From assembly GCA_937891245.1 (NCBI GenBank), contig CALAGB010000502.1:1-16646 (forward strand): DNA of 16,646 bases, in the 5' to 3' direction. The DNA is from an uncultured Thermomicrobiales bacterium (lineage in GTDB: Bacteria; Chloroflexota; Chloroflexia; Thermomicrobiales; Thermomicrobiaceae). The notes beneath the pieces were generated by a model. It saw only the letters and a list, made by a program, of their open reading frames with translations, ran no database searches and had not been told where the DNA came from. Shown here piece after piece: positions 8,619-15,294 of this stretch (position 1 is its first letter; every line of letters begins with the position of its first letter). The translations under genes and the position numbers were made by a program.

Positions 8619-8647
8619 TTGATTCCACACGGCAAAACGCCAATACT
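8619..8647 (+). promoter_or_regulatory. Candidate sigma-70-type promoter for the nitrilase pair
   Basis: TTGATT (8619-8624) and AATACT (8642-8647) are separated by 17 bases, with four of six consensus matches in each box. The predicted start, near 8654, leaves a leader of about 60 bases before the ATG at 8714. This is a weak match by eye in a 190-bp divergent region. Confidence 0.35.
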
Positions 8648-8713
8648 GAGAACAATTGAAGCGATATTCCCCGCGCGTGCTGTTCGCGCTGCGAGCAGCG
8701 GAAGGAGGACAGG

Positions 8714-9709
8714 ATGACCGTAGTCCGTGCCGCCGTGGTGCAAGCGGTCGCCGTTGCGTTCGATGTTGAGGCGACGCTCGAAAAGGCCGAGCGCTTGATG
8801 GTTGGTGCCTCGGCGTCCGGCGCGCAACTGGCCGTTTTCCCCGAAGCGTTTATCTCCTGTTATCCTCGCGGCTTAACGTTTGGCTCGGCGGTCGGTTCGC
8901 GCTCGCCCGAAGGACGCGACGACTTCCGCCGGTACTACGACTCGGCGATCGACGTGCCGGGGCCGGTCGTCGATCGGCTCGGCGCGATGGCGCGCAGCAA
9001 CGGGCTCTTCCTGGTCATCGGCGTGATCGAACGCGATGGCGGCACGCTCTATTGCACGGTCCTCTTCTTCGCGCCGGACGGCCGTTATCTTGGCAAGCAT
9101 CGCAAGCTGATGCCGACGGCCGCCGAACGGCTCATCTGGGGCTACGGCGATGGCTCGACGCTGCCCGTCTTCGACACCGAGATCGGCAAGCTCGGCGCGG
9201 TCATCTGCTGGGAAAACTACATGCCGCTGTTGCGCACGACGATGTACGCCAAGGGCATTCAGATCTACTGCGCTCCGACGGCCGATTCGCGCGATAACTG
9301 GATCGCCAGCATGCGCCACATCGCTTGCGAGGGGCGCTGTTTCGTCCTTTCGTGCAACCAGTTCACGCGCCGGCGCGATTACCCGGCCGACTACGACACG
9401 ATCCAGGGCGACGATCCGGAGCAGATTCTGTCGCGAGGCGGTTCGATGATCGTTTCGCCGCTCGGCGAGATCCTGGCCGGCCCGAATTTCGAGGAAGAGG
9501 CAATCTTGACCGCGAACCTCGATCTGGATGACATCACGCGCGGCAAGTTTGACTTCGACGTCGTCGGGCACTATGCGCGACCGGACGTCTTTCAGTTGAA
9601 AGTGAATGAGCAGCCGACGCGTGCGGTTTCGTCGGCCGACGGCATCACTCCGCAGGCCGTGGTTGTCGAACGCGACAAAGCCGAGGAAGTGATGGTGGAT
9701 ATTGTCTAG
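8714..9709 (+). CDS. Nitrilase (carbon-nitrogen hydrolase family)
   Basis: Predicted to hydrolyse an organic nitrile to the carboxylic acid and ammonia in the cytoplasm. The catalytic triad is visible: Glu44 in VFPEAF, Lys131 in KHRKLMPT, and Cys165 in ICWENYMP. The CWENYMP signature, together with ERLIWGYGDG after the lysine, marks true nitrilases of branch 1 (aliphatic, aryl or arylacetonitrile types) rather than amidases or N-carbamoyl hydrolases. Length 331 is within the usual range. The ATG at 8714 has a GGAGG ribosome site seven bases upstream. Its last codons overlap the start of the uronate dehydrogenase-like gene, so the two are probably made together. Substrate (aliphatic nitrile, aryl nitrile or cyanide) cannot be read from sequence. 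Confidence 0.93.
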   Translation: MTVVRAAVVQAVAVAFDVEATLEKAERLMVGASASGAQLAVFPEAFISCYPRGLTFGSAVGSRSPEGRDDFRRYYDSAIDVPGPVVDRLGAMARSNGLFLVIGVIERDGGTLYCTVLFFAPDGRYLGKHRKLMPTAAERLIWGYGDGSTLPVFDTEIGKLGAVICWENYMPLLRTTMYAKGIQIYCAPTADSRDNWIASMRHIACEGRCFVLSCNQFTRRRDYPADYDTIQGDDPEQILSRGGSMIVSPLGEILAGPNFEEEAILTANLDLDDITRGKFDFDVVGHYARPDVFQLKVNEQPTRAVSSADGITPQAVVVERDKAEEVMVDIV

Positions 9710-10484
9710 CACGAAAAAGCGCGTGCTCGTCACGGGTGCGGAGGGAACAATCGGCACGGCGGTGCGTGAGAATCTCGCCGATCGCTACGAGTTACATGCG
9801 CTGACACGGGAACCGTCCGGCTTCCCCAGCATCGTTGCCGACATCGCTGACCTCGATGCGATACAGCCCGCGTTCGAGGGGATGGATGCCGTCGTGCATC
9901 TGGCCGCGTCGGCGGCCGTCGAAACACCCTGGGACGACATTCTGCCGAATAATTTGATCGGCACCTACAACGTCTTCGAGGCCGCCCGGTGTGCCGGAGT
10001 CGAGCGCGTCGTCTTCGCCTCCTCGAATCACACGATCGGCTGGTACGAGTACGAGAGTCAGCCCGATGTCTACCGGATCGACGATCCGCGCGTCTGGGAT
10101 GAAACTGTGCCGGTGCGGCCCGACTCGCTCTACGGCGTCTCCAAGGTCTATGGCGAGGCGCTCGGCCGCCACTACGTCGATCGCTACGGCCTGCGCGTCT
10201 TCTGCCTGCGCATCGGCACCGTCACCAAAGATGACGATCCCCGCGCGGCCTCGGTGACCGCCAATTCGCCCGCGCTGCTCAACCTGCCGCCCGACGAACG
10301 TCTGAACCGCATGCGCTGCACCTGGCTCAGCCAGCGTGACTGCTGCCAGCTGATCCAACGCTGCCTGGATGACGAAGACCTGAGTTGGGCGGTCGTCTAC
10401 GGCATTTCGAACAACCCGCGCCAGTTCTGGAGCCTCAAGAGCGCGCGGGAATTGCTGGGGTATGCGCCGGAGGATGGGGCTTGA
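9702..10484 (+). CDS. NAD-dependent epimerase/dehydratase family protein, uronate dehydrogenase-like
   Basis: A 260-residue extended SDR. The Rossmann motif TGAEGTIG (Gly12, Gly15, Gly18) lies at the N-terminus, VVHLAAS at about 64-70, and FASSNHTIGWYE at about 105-116. The catalytic YGVSK gives Tyr144 and Lys148. FASSNH with a following IGWY, CLRIGT, CTWLSQRD and VVYGISNN match the uronate dehydrogenase branch, which oxidises hexuronates to aldaric lactones with NAD. A related sugar or acid dehydrogenase is equally possible. The start is taken as TTG 9702, overlapping the nitrilase stop by eight bases. Its ribosome site is weak (AGGAAG about 12 bases upstream), which fits translational coupling. 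The pairing with a nitrilase is unusual for a uronate pathway, so the substrate is uncertain. Confidence 0.85.
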   Translation: MSSTKKRVLVTGAEGTIGTAVRENLADRYELHALTREPSGFPSIVADIADLDAIQPAFEGMDAVVHLAASAAVETPWDDILPNNLIGTYNVFEAARCAGVERVVFASSNHTIGWYEYESQPDVYRIDDPRVWDETVPVRPDSLYGVSKVYGEALGRHYVDRYGLRVFCLRIGTVTKDDDPRAASVTANSPALLNLPPDERLNRMRCTWLSQRDCCQLIQRCLDDEDLSWAVVYGISNNPRQFWSLKSARELLGYAPEDGA

Positions 10485-10576
10485 GCCACTCGCAGGCATG
10501 CGGAGGGGTATGCCGTCAATCGTTCAAGGCGGTGCCGGACCTCTGACCGTAGACGTTAGCACTTTGGCAGGCTCAA

Positions 10577-10663
10577 AAGAGATCCTTCGCTGCGGCTCAG
10601 GATGACGGAAAAGGCGATATTCACTTCTTTGTCATCCTGAGCCGCAGCGAAGGATCTCCTGCC
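10577..10663. repeat. 87-bp palindromic repeat, copy 1
   Basis: The left arm begins AGAGATCCTTCGCTGCGGC and is matched by its reverse complement on the right, giving a 28-bp perfect stem extendable by two positions with one mismatch, around a 24-base loop. It is identical, loop included, to the copy 450 bases downstream. The right end is three bases from the stop of the GIY-YIG pseudogene. It also lies about 90 bases after the SDR gene and may terminate that operon. The motif GTCATCCTGAGC with AGCGAAGGATCT is a dispersed intergenic palindrome in Chloroflexota and Acidobacteriota (from memory). Confidence 0.9.
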
Positions 10664-10665
10664 CG

Positions 10666-10989
10666 TTAACCAGCCGTCGATGCCTCCCATTCTGCGCTCA
10701 AATCGCTCCAACCGGGATTGCGTGACTCGATGAGCGCCAATTTTCGCTCACGACGCCAGCCCTTTATCTGCTTCTCCCACGCGATCGCGTCTCGAATGTC
10801 GTGAAATTCTTCGGCGTAGACGAGTCGCGTAGTTCGATAACGGGTCGTAAACGCCTGTGGCTTTTGCAGATCTGGGTTCTGATGCTCGAAGACGCGACGT
10901 TCCAGGTCGTTGGTGACGCGGGTGTACAGGGTCGCGGCTCGTCCCCCAACGTTTGCTATGATGTAGACTCAGTACGCATGCTTTTTCAT
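10666..10989 (-). pseudogene. Decayed small GIY-YIG endonuclease gene
   Basis: Reading the minus strand from ATG 10989 gives MKKHAY, an in-frame TGA (10969-10971), then VYIIANVGGRAATLYTR, VTNDLERRVFEHQNPD, a middle segment, AIAWEKQIKGWRRERK and ESRNPGWSDLSAEWE to TAA 10666. This is the full pattern of the short (about 100-residue) single-domain GIY-YIG family: GIY strand (VYII), second motif (LYTG in relatives), the Arg of LERR, the Glu of WEKQIKGW and the NPGW tail. Two lesions are seen. The stop at codon 7 could come from TGG. The conserved Gly of the second motif is Arg (CGC). No start codon lies between the stop and the GIY strand. These enzymes cut DNA, but this copy is probably inactive. 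Confidence 0.82.
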
Positions 10990-11026
10990 CGTCTTCTCAA
11001 ATGCGATGTTGAGTTGGGCGAGGCTG

Positions 11027-11113
11027 AAGAGATCCTTCGCTGCGGCTCAGGATGACGGAAAAGGCGATATTCACTTCTTTGTCATCCTGAGCCGCAGCGA
11101 AGGATCTCCTGCC
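11027..11113. repeat. 87-bp palindromic repeat, copy 2
   Basis: Identical over all 87 bases to the copy at 10577-10663. Weak similarity continues outward on the left (AGGCT, then A-rich bases). It lies 39 bases beyond the stop of the RidA gene, whose transcript would fold it as a long stem, so it may act as that operon's terminator. It is 37 bases upstream of the GIY-YIG pseudogene start. Confidence 0.9.
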
Positions 11114-11152
11114 TATTTCACCTACGTCCGCGTTTGCCCGCAGCCGCTCGCC

Positions 11153-11548
11153 CTACGCCAGCGCCGTGACCGTGATCTCGACCTGGGCGCCGGCCGGGAG
11201 CGAGGTGACGCCGACGGTGGTGCGTCCTGGTGGCGTGACGGTGAAGTATTCGGCGTAAACCTTGTTCATCTCGGCAAAGTCGTTGATATTCACCAGATAG
11301 ACGGTCGTTGCGACCGCTTTGGACATCGCCGACCCGGCCGACTCCAGAATGTTCTTGATGTTCTCCAGCGTCTGGCGCGTCTCGGCGACGATGCCGCCCG
11401 GCACCATCTGATTCGTCTTCGGATCGATCCCCTTCTCACCAGCGACGAAGATGAAGCCGTTGGCGCGGATCGCCTGCGAATACGGCCCGATCGGCGCGGC
11501 GGCCTTCTCGGTCTGGATCACTTCGACCTGTGATGTGGTTGACGTCAT
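11153..11548 (-). CDS. RidA family protein (YjgF/YER057c/UK114), likely reactive imine deaminase
   Basis: RidA-type proteins hydrolyse enamine/imine intermediates made by PLP enzymes and other amine-handling enzymes, releasing ammonia. The 131-residue chain has IGPYSQAI (20-27), a TLENIKNILESAG helix (about 60-72), the VYLVNINDF strand, NKVYAEYF, and PGRTTVGV with the active-site Arg109, followed by LPAGAQVEI with Glu124. The usual SGQ segment reads AGEKGIDP here, so it may belong to a Rid subfamily outside the classic RidA; the retained Arg favours deaminase activity. The ATG at 11548 has GAGGAG upstream. It lies 77 bases after the M20 gene on the same strand and is probably the last gene of that operon, mopping up imines from amine catabolism. 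Confidence 0.92.
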   Translation of the reverse strand: MTSTTSQVEVIQTEKAAAPIGPYSQAIRANGFIFVAGEKGIDPKTNQMVPGGIVAETRQTLENIKNILESAGSAMSKAVATTVYLVNINDFAEMNKVYAEYFTVTPPGRTTVGVTSLPAGAQVEITVTALA

Positions 11549-11625
11549 GTGTCGCTACTCCTCGTGTCGCTGAAATCGGCAGTACCCGTGCATCATAGCA
11601 GTCGTCAGCCGAATAGTGCCGTTGC

Positions 11626-12813
11626 TCAGTCCTGCATCGCAGCCACCTGTTCCGCTCGCTCGTGCCACGTATTCAAGAACAGCGCCAACACCGAGGCGCG
11701 GCGGACGAGGGAGGAGACGGTGGCGAGTTCGCGGTCGGAGTGCGCGCCGTCGCCTTCGACGCCCATGCCGTCGATGAGCGGGGCGAACTGGCCGGCGGTG
11801 TTGCCGTCGGAGCCGCCGCCGGTGACGATGCTCTTCATCTCCAGCCCGAGCTTGCGTCCGCTTTCTTGAACCCAGGAGAAGAGCGTCTCGTTGCGCGGTC
11901 GATATTCGAGCGGTGGGAAGAAGAGTTCCCCGCTGAATTCGGTGGTCGTGTCGGGCACGAACTGCATGGCGGCGATCTCCTTGATGCGCGCCTGCACGCG
12001 TTCCGCCTCAGCGTGAGTCAGCACCCGCATGTCGAAGCGGCACTCGGCGTGCTCGGCGACGACGTTTGGCCGAATGCCGCCCTCGATGACGCCGACGTTG
12101 ACGGTCGTGCCGATGTCATAGTCGGTGATTTGATGCAGCCGGATGATCTTCTGGGCCAATTCCTCGACGGCGCTCCGGCCCTGCTGCGGGGCGCTGCCGG
12201 AGTGTGCGGCACGGCCGGTCACGCTGTACCTGAACATACCGGCGCCCTTGCGCACGAATGTATATTCGCCGCCGGGGCGGGCCGGCTCGAGCACGCAGAC
12301 GGTGCTCGCTTGCTTGGCTTCGGCCTCGATGACCGGGCGGGAGGTCGGTGACAGAATCTCCTCGTCGCTGTTAAAGATCGTGGTGAGCGAGACGTCGTTC
12401 CAGAGCGGCGCGCCAGTCTCTTTCAGGGCGCTCAGTGCGGCGATCATGACGGCGAGGCCGCCCTTCATGTCGTAGACGCCCGGTCCGGTCGCGGTATCGC
12501 CTTTGATTGTGAATGGTCGCTCTTTCACGGTTCCCCGCGGGAAGACAGTATCGAAGTGGCCGATAAAGAGAAGTCGCCGGTCGCCGCTGCCTGGCTTGCG
12601 CGCGACGACATGATTGCCGAACTGCTTCTGCGTCACACGCTCGGCGTTGAAGCCGAGATCGCTGACCGCTTTCTCCAGAATGTCTCCGGCACGGTCGGCC
12701 TCATCCTTGTTGTAGGTGCCGGAATCGCAGTTGACCAGATCGCGCCAGAGGTCGATCCAGTCTGATTCGTGTCGCTTGATCGCCTCAGTCAGCGCCTGTT
12801 CGAGATCGTTCAT
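11626..12813 (-). CDS. M20 family metallopeptidase, glutamate carboxypeptidase (CPG2)-like
   Basis: A cytoplasmic two-zinc hydrolase of 395 residues that removes a C-terminal amino acid, often glutamate, from an amide. Expected ligands are in place: His86 and Asp88 in GHFDTVFP, bridging Asp115 in GPGVYDMKGG, catalytic Glu151 with Glu152 in FNSDEE, Glu176 in VLEP, and His358 in GDGAHSDRE. His204 in GRAAHSGSAP marks the dimerisation or lid domain. The catalytic domain is interrupted by that lid domain (about 190-300), as usual. ATG 12813 is chosen because AGGGGG precedes it; an earlier in-frame ATG at 12972 would run back into the DUF1989 gene. It starts 16 bases after the DUF1989 stop. Folate or p-aminobenzoyl-glutamate is possible, but substrate range in this family is wide. 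Confidence 0.9.
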   Translation of the reverse strand: MNDLEQALTEAIKRHESDWIDLWRDLVNCDSGTYNKDEADRAGDILEKAVSDLGFNAERVTQKQFGNHVVARKPGSGDRRLLFIGHFDTVFPRGTVKERPFTIKGDTATGPGVYDMKGGLAVMIAALSALKETGAPLWNDVSLTTIFNSDEEILSPTSRPVIEAEAKQASTVCVLEPARPGGEYTFVRKGAGMFRYSVTGRAAHSGSAPQQGRSAVEELAQKIIRLHQITDYDIGTTVNVGVIEGGIRPNVVAEHAECRFDMRVLTHAEAERVQARIKEIAAMQFVPDTTTEFSGELFFPPLEYRPRNETLFSWVQESGRKLGLEMKSIVTGGGSDGNTAGQFAPLIDGMGVEGDGAHSDRELATVSSLVRRASVLALFLNTWHERAEQVAAMQD

Positions 12814-12829
12814 CGGTTTCCCCCTTGTA

Positions 12830-13669
12830 TTACTTCCGACCAAAGACTGGTCGTGACATGCCGTGGTTTCCCTGATAGCTGGCCGGGGCCGGCGATTCCC
12901 AGCCGGTGAGCAGGTCGGATGTGGGTTGGTAGATTTCGACGCCGAGCGGTTTGCAGGTCGGTAGCGGGTCACCGGCGTCCGGCCCCCAGAGCGGCACCGA
13001 CAGGTCGCCGCCGGGGCAGGTGGAGATGGCGCAGAGCAGATCGATTTCCGCGAAGAACTCGAAGAAATCGCCTTTTTTCGCGGGACTCGGCTTCATGAAG
13101 TAGTGGCCGTCCTCATCGATTCCGGTCACCTGGAAGATGTTGAGCACGTCGTGGACATCCTGCTCGGTGAGCCGGTAGGGGAGGATGGCGCGCGTCAGGT
13201 TTGAGTGGCAGTGGAAATCGAACTCCTCGCCGGTCAGGATCTTGTTGACGTATGGATCGCAGCGTGAGCCGAGCAGATCATGACACTTCCCGCCGTCCTC
13301 ATCTTCGCCGTACTGGACCGTCTCATTGGTGATGGTCAGCATCGGGCGCAGGTAGGGAAGCGTCGACCAGAGCCGGTCGTAGGTCGTGACGTGCGTGCTC
13401 TGGAGCTGGCGTGTGCGCGCCGCCCAGAAGCGCTCGCGTGGGTTGTGCAGGTTCCAGACGTTGAAGTCGGCGACCTGCGGCCCTTCGATCGCCACGATGC
13501 GACAGATCTGCCCTGCCAGCACCGGCCAGGCCTTGCCCGAGCGGATTGGCACGGTGAATTGATCGAGAGGCGTCTGCCGGTTTGTTTCCCGCGCGAGCCG
13601 ATCGTAAAACGCACGATCGACGTCGAGCGAGACGCCTTCTGAGGGCAGATACGTCCATTTGGCAGCCAT
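12830..13669 (-). CDS. DUF1989 family protein (urea carboxylase-associated/carboxyguanidine deiminase-like)
   Basis: A 279-residue protein with DUF1989 hallmarks: a CRIVAIEGPQVADFNVWN strand region (about 56-73), HNPRERFWAARTRQLQ (75-90), GKCHDLLGSRCDPY (127-140), FHCHSNLTRAI (152-162), DVLNIFQVTGIDEDG (174-188) and AISTCPGGDLS (214-224). Cys129, His130, Cys137, His153, Cys154, His155 and Cys218 are candidate metal ligands. Known members accompany urea/guanidine carboxylase, and some (CgdA/CgdB) deiminate carboxyguanidine; most are uncharacterised. No carboxylase or paired second DUF1989 gene lies in the window, so a different substrate is likely. The ATG at 13669 has GGAG upstream. It sits between two M20 hydrolases with gaps of 16 and 23 bases, so it acts in the same pathway. 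Confidence 0.88.
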   Translation of the reverse strand: MAAKWTYLPSEGVSLDVDRAFYDRLARETNRQTPLDQFTVPIRSGKAWPVLAGQICRIVAIEGPQVADFNVWNLHNPRERFWAARTRQLQSTHVTTYDRLWSTLPYLRPMLTITNETVQYGEDEDGGKCHDLLGSRCDPYVNKILTGEEFDFHCHSNLTRAILPYRLTEQDVHDVLNIFQVTGIDEDGHYFMKPSPAKKGDFFEFFAEIDLLCAISTCPGGDLSVPLWGPDAGDPLPTCKPLGVEIYQPTSDLLTGWESPAPASYQGNHGMSRPVFGRK

Positions 13670-13692
13670 CGTCGTCTCCGTTTCGATTCGTG

Positions 13693-14895
13693 TTAGGCGC
13701 CGCTGCGCGGCTCGTAGCCGAGCTGCTCGCGGAACGTCTCGCGCAGGCGTTCGCGCAGTTCCGGACGGAACATCACGTCGGCGGCGGTCCAGGCGAGCAG
13801 TTGGGCGCCGGTGGCAGTCAGTTCATCGGCCCGGGCGCTGCCGGCCGCCTGTTCGAATTCCGGCGTATGACCGCCGACACCGACCTCACAGATCTGCAGG
13901 TACGGGTGAATTGTCGGCACGATGCGGCTCACATTGCCGATGTCGCTGGAGCCGACCCCGCCGCTGGCCGGTGGCTCGTCGTAACCGAGGCCGAGCGCCG
14001 TAACGTTCTCTCCGAACGTTTCGACAAGCGCGCTGTTGCAGACGCGCGATTCGTAGCTGATCCCCTCGTGGATCTTCATGCTGCAGCCGGTCGCTAATGC
14101 GGCGGCTTCGACGATATTGCGAAAGCGCTGGCGAAGCGTTTCGAGGTCTTCTTGCTCCTTGGCACGTACCAGGAAACGGGCATCGGTGTAGTCGGGCACG
14201 ACGTTGGCGGCCTCACCGCCATGGTTGATGACACCATGAATGCGGGTGTTCGGCGGCATATGCTGCCGGTAGGCATTGATGCTGAAGAAGACCTGCAGCA
14301 TGGCGTCGAGGGCGTTGATCCCGCGTTCCGGCGCCGACGAGGCGTGGGCGCTCTTGCCGAAGAACTCGATGTTGAAGACGGTGCGCGCCAGCGAGCCGCG
14401 ATCGAGATAGGTGCGATCGCGTGGATGCATCATGATCGCCGCGTCGAGCCCGTCGAAGATGTGGGCGTTTGCCATGATGACCTTGCCACCGCCGCCTTCT
14501 TCGCCGGGTGTACCGATGACCTTGATCGTTCCTTCGAAGTCAGGCAGTGCGCGCCGGAAGGCGATACCGGCACCGACGCCCCAGGTCGCGATCAGGTTAT
14601 GCCCGCAGGCGTGACCGATCTTCGGCAGTGCATCGTATTCGGCGAGGAAGGCCACGACCGGCTTGCCGCTGCCGTAGGTGGCGACGAAGGCCGTATCGAG
14701 TCCCGCCACGCCGCGTTCGACATCGAACCCCTGCTCTTCCAGTTCGTTGGTCAGAAACTCGGCTGCTTTATGTTCTTCGAAGAGGATCTCCGGATTCTGA
14801 TGAATCGTGTGCGACATCTCGATCAGCCGTGGATGCAGTCGCCGTACTTCATCGGCGATGCGTTGCTTCGCTTCCGTGACATCGATCTCGGGCAT
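13693..14895 (-). CDS. M20 family amidohydrolase, AbgB/PM20D2-like
   Basis: A 400-residue metal-dependent amidohydrolase expected to split an amide bond in a small N-acyl or dipeptide-like compound. Metal-site residues are clear: Cys97 and His99 in GHACGHN, Glu132 and Glu133 in GTPGEEGGGGK, His157 in MMHP, and His343 in VGGHTPEF. His184 in KSAHASSAPE belongs to the lid domain. The short GTPGEEGGGGK and VGSSDIGNVS motifs recall the subunit B of p-aminobenzoyl-glutamate hydrolase and PM20D2, rather than N-acetylornithine enzymes. ATG 14895 has AAGGAG seven bases upstream. It is the first gene of the four-gene minus-strand cluster, so the cluster promoter should lie in 14896-15294. Exact substrate is not readable. 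Confidence 0.9.
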   Translation of the reverse strand: MPEIDVTEAKQRIADEVRRLHPRLIEMSHTIHQNPEILFEEHKAAEFLTNELEEQGFDVERGVAGLDTAFVATYGSGKPVVAFLAEYDALPKIGHACGHNLIATWGVGAGIAFRRALPDFEGTIKVIGTPGEEGGGGKVIMANAHIFDGLDAAIMMHPRDRTYLDRGSLARTVFNIEFFGKSAHASSAPERGINALDAMLQVFFSINAYRQHMPPNTRIHGVINHGGEAANVVPDYTDARFLVRAKEQEDLETLRQRFRNIVEAAALATGCSMKIHEGISYESRVCNSALVETFGENVTALGLGYDEPPASGGVGSSDIGNVSRIVPTIHPYLQICEVGVGGHTPEFEQAAGSARADELTATGAQLLAWTAADVMFRPELRERLRETFREQLGYEPRSGA

Positions 14896-15294
14896 CGTTT
14901 TACTCCTTCACTCCCGATCGGTGGACGAGTCGCTTCCCCGCTTGCCGCGAACATCGCAGATGCGCGCCGCGAACGCAAGCGCCCGTAGCGGATGTGACGA
15001 ATGGTCAAGGGACGATCGTCGCGCGAAGACGAGACAAGCGGACGCGCCCAATAGGGCTGCGGTATGACGTGACCAAGACCAATAGGTGATGCCCGCCCAT
15101 GGACCGAATTTCTTATACTCGCTCACAGGATGTGCGTTTCGTCGCAGTGTTGTACACGTAGTTATGACGACGACGGACTGATTGGTATGAATGTCAACTT
15201 GACCAAATGCCTGGTTGGGCCGGTGGGCTGACACTCGACCTCGTCCTGTGGCTATTTGGCGACAGAGTGATTCGCGGGATGGGTCCTCACGACA
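14896..15294. other. Divergent intergenic region between the M20 cluster and the PAS/GGDEF gene
   Basis: About 400 bases that must hold the promoters of both flanking genes. No convincing coding sequence is seen. TATACT on plus (15114-15119) and TATAAG on minus at nearly the same spot are -10-like, but neither has a good -35 box at 17 bases. No clear operator or terminator was found. Confidence 0.5.

Larger units (their letters stand above)
10577..11113 (-). mobile_element. Candidate palindrome-flanked GIY-YIG cassette (inferred)
   Basis: Two identical 87-bp palindromes in direct orientation bracket a single small GIY-YIG nuclease gene in the space between two convergent operons. The tight fit (three bases from stop to repeat, 37 bases from repeat to ATG) suggests one unit, comparable in logic to REP sequences with their RAYT transposase. 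No target-site duplication was found. That a GIY-YIG enzyme moves these repeats is inference; a neutral gene with two nearby terminator repeats is the simple alternative. Confidence 0.35.

Noticed and set aside
8873..9757. Long open frame on the minus strand opposite the nitrilase gene
   Set aside because: Arg- and Asp-rich shadow of a strongly supported nitrilase gene, with no family motif.
10764..10949. Short minus-strand frame between the two palindromes
   Set aside because: Out-of-frame shadow of the GIY-YIG pseudogene, which reads coherently in another frame.
1496..10971. UGA as a sense codon (recoding), suggested by two in-frame TGAs at 1496-1498 and 10969-10971
   Set aside because: Several intact genes here end naturally at TGA (stops at 338, 6821, 10482 and 11626) at the expected family length. 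The two internal TGAs are better explained by single-base nonsense changes, and the second gene has another lesion.
10577..11113. CRISPR array
   Set aside because: Only two copies, each a long palindrome with 363 bases between them containing a gene remnant. There is no spacer pattern.
11006..11533. Plus-strand frame through palindrome copy 2 and opposite RidA
   Set aside because: Made of repeat sequence plus the antisense of a clear RidA gene.
12814..12972. N-terminal extension of the CPG2-like M20 protein to an upstream ATG
   Set aside because: It would overlap the DUF1989 gene, adds low-complexity basic residues, and lacks a ribosome site. ATG 12813 has one.
14152..14988. Long plus-strand frame opposite the first M20 gene
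   Set aside because: Antisense shadow of an M20 gene with all its metal motifs; the translation resembles no family.
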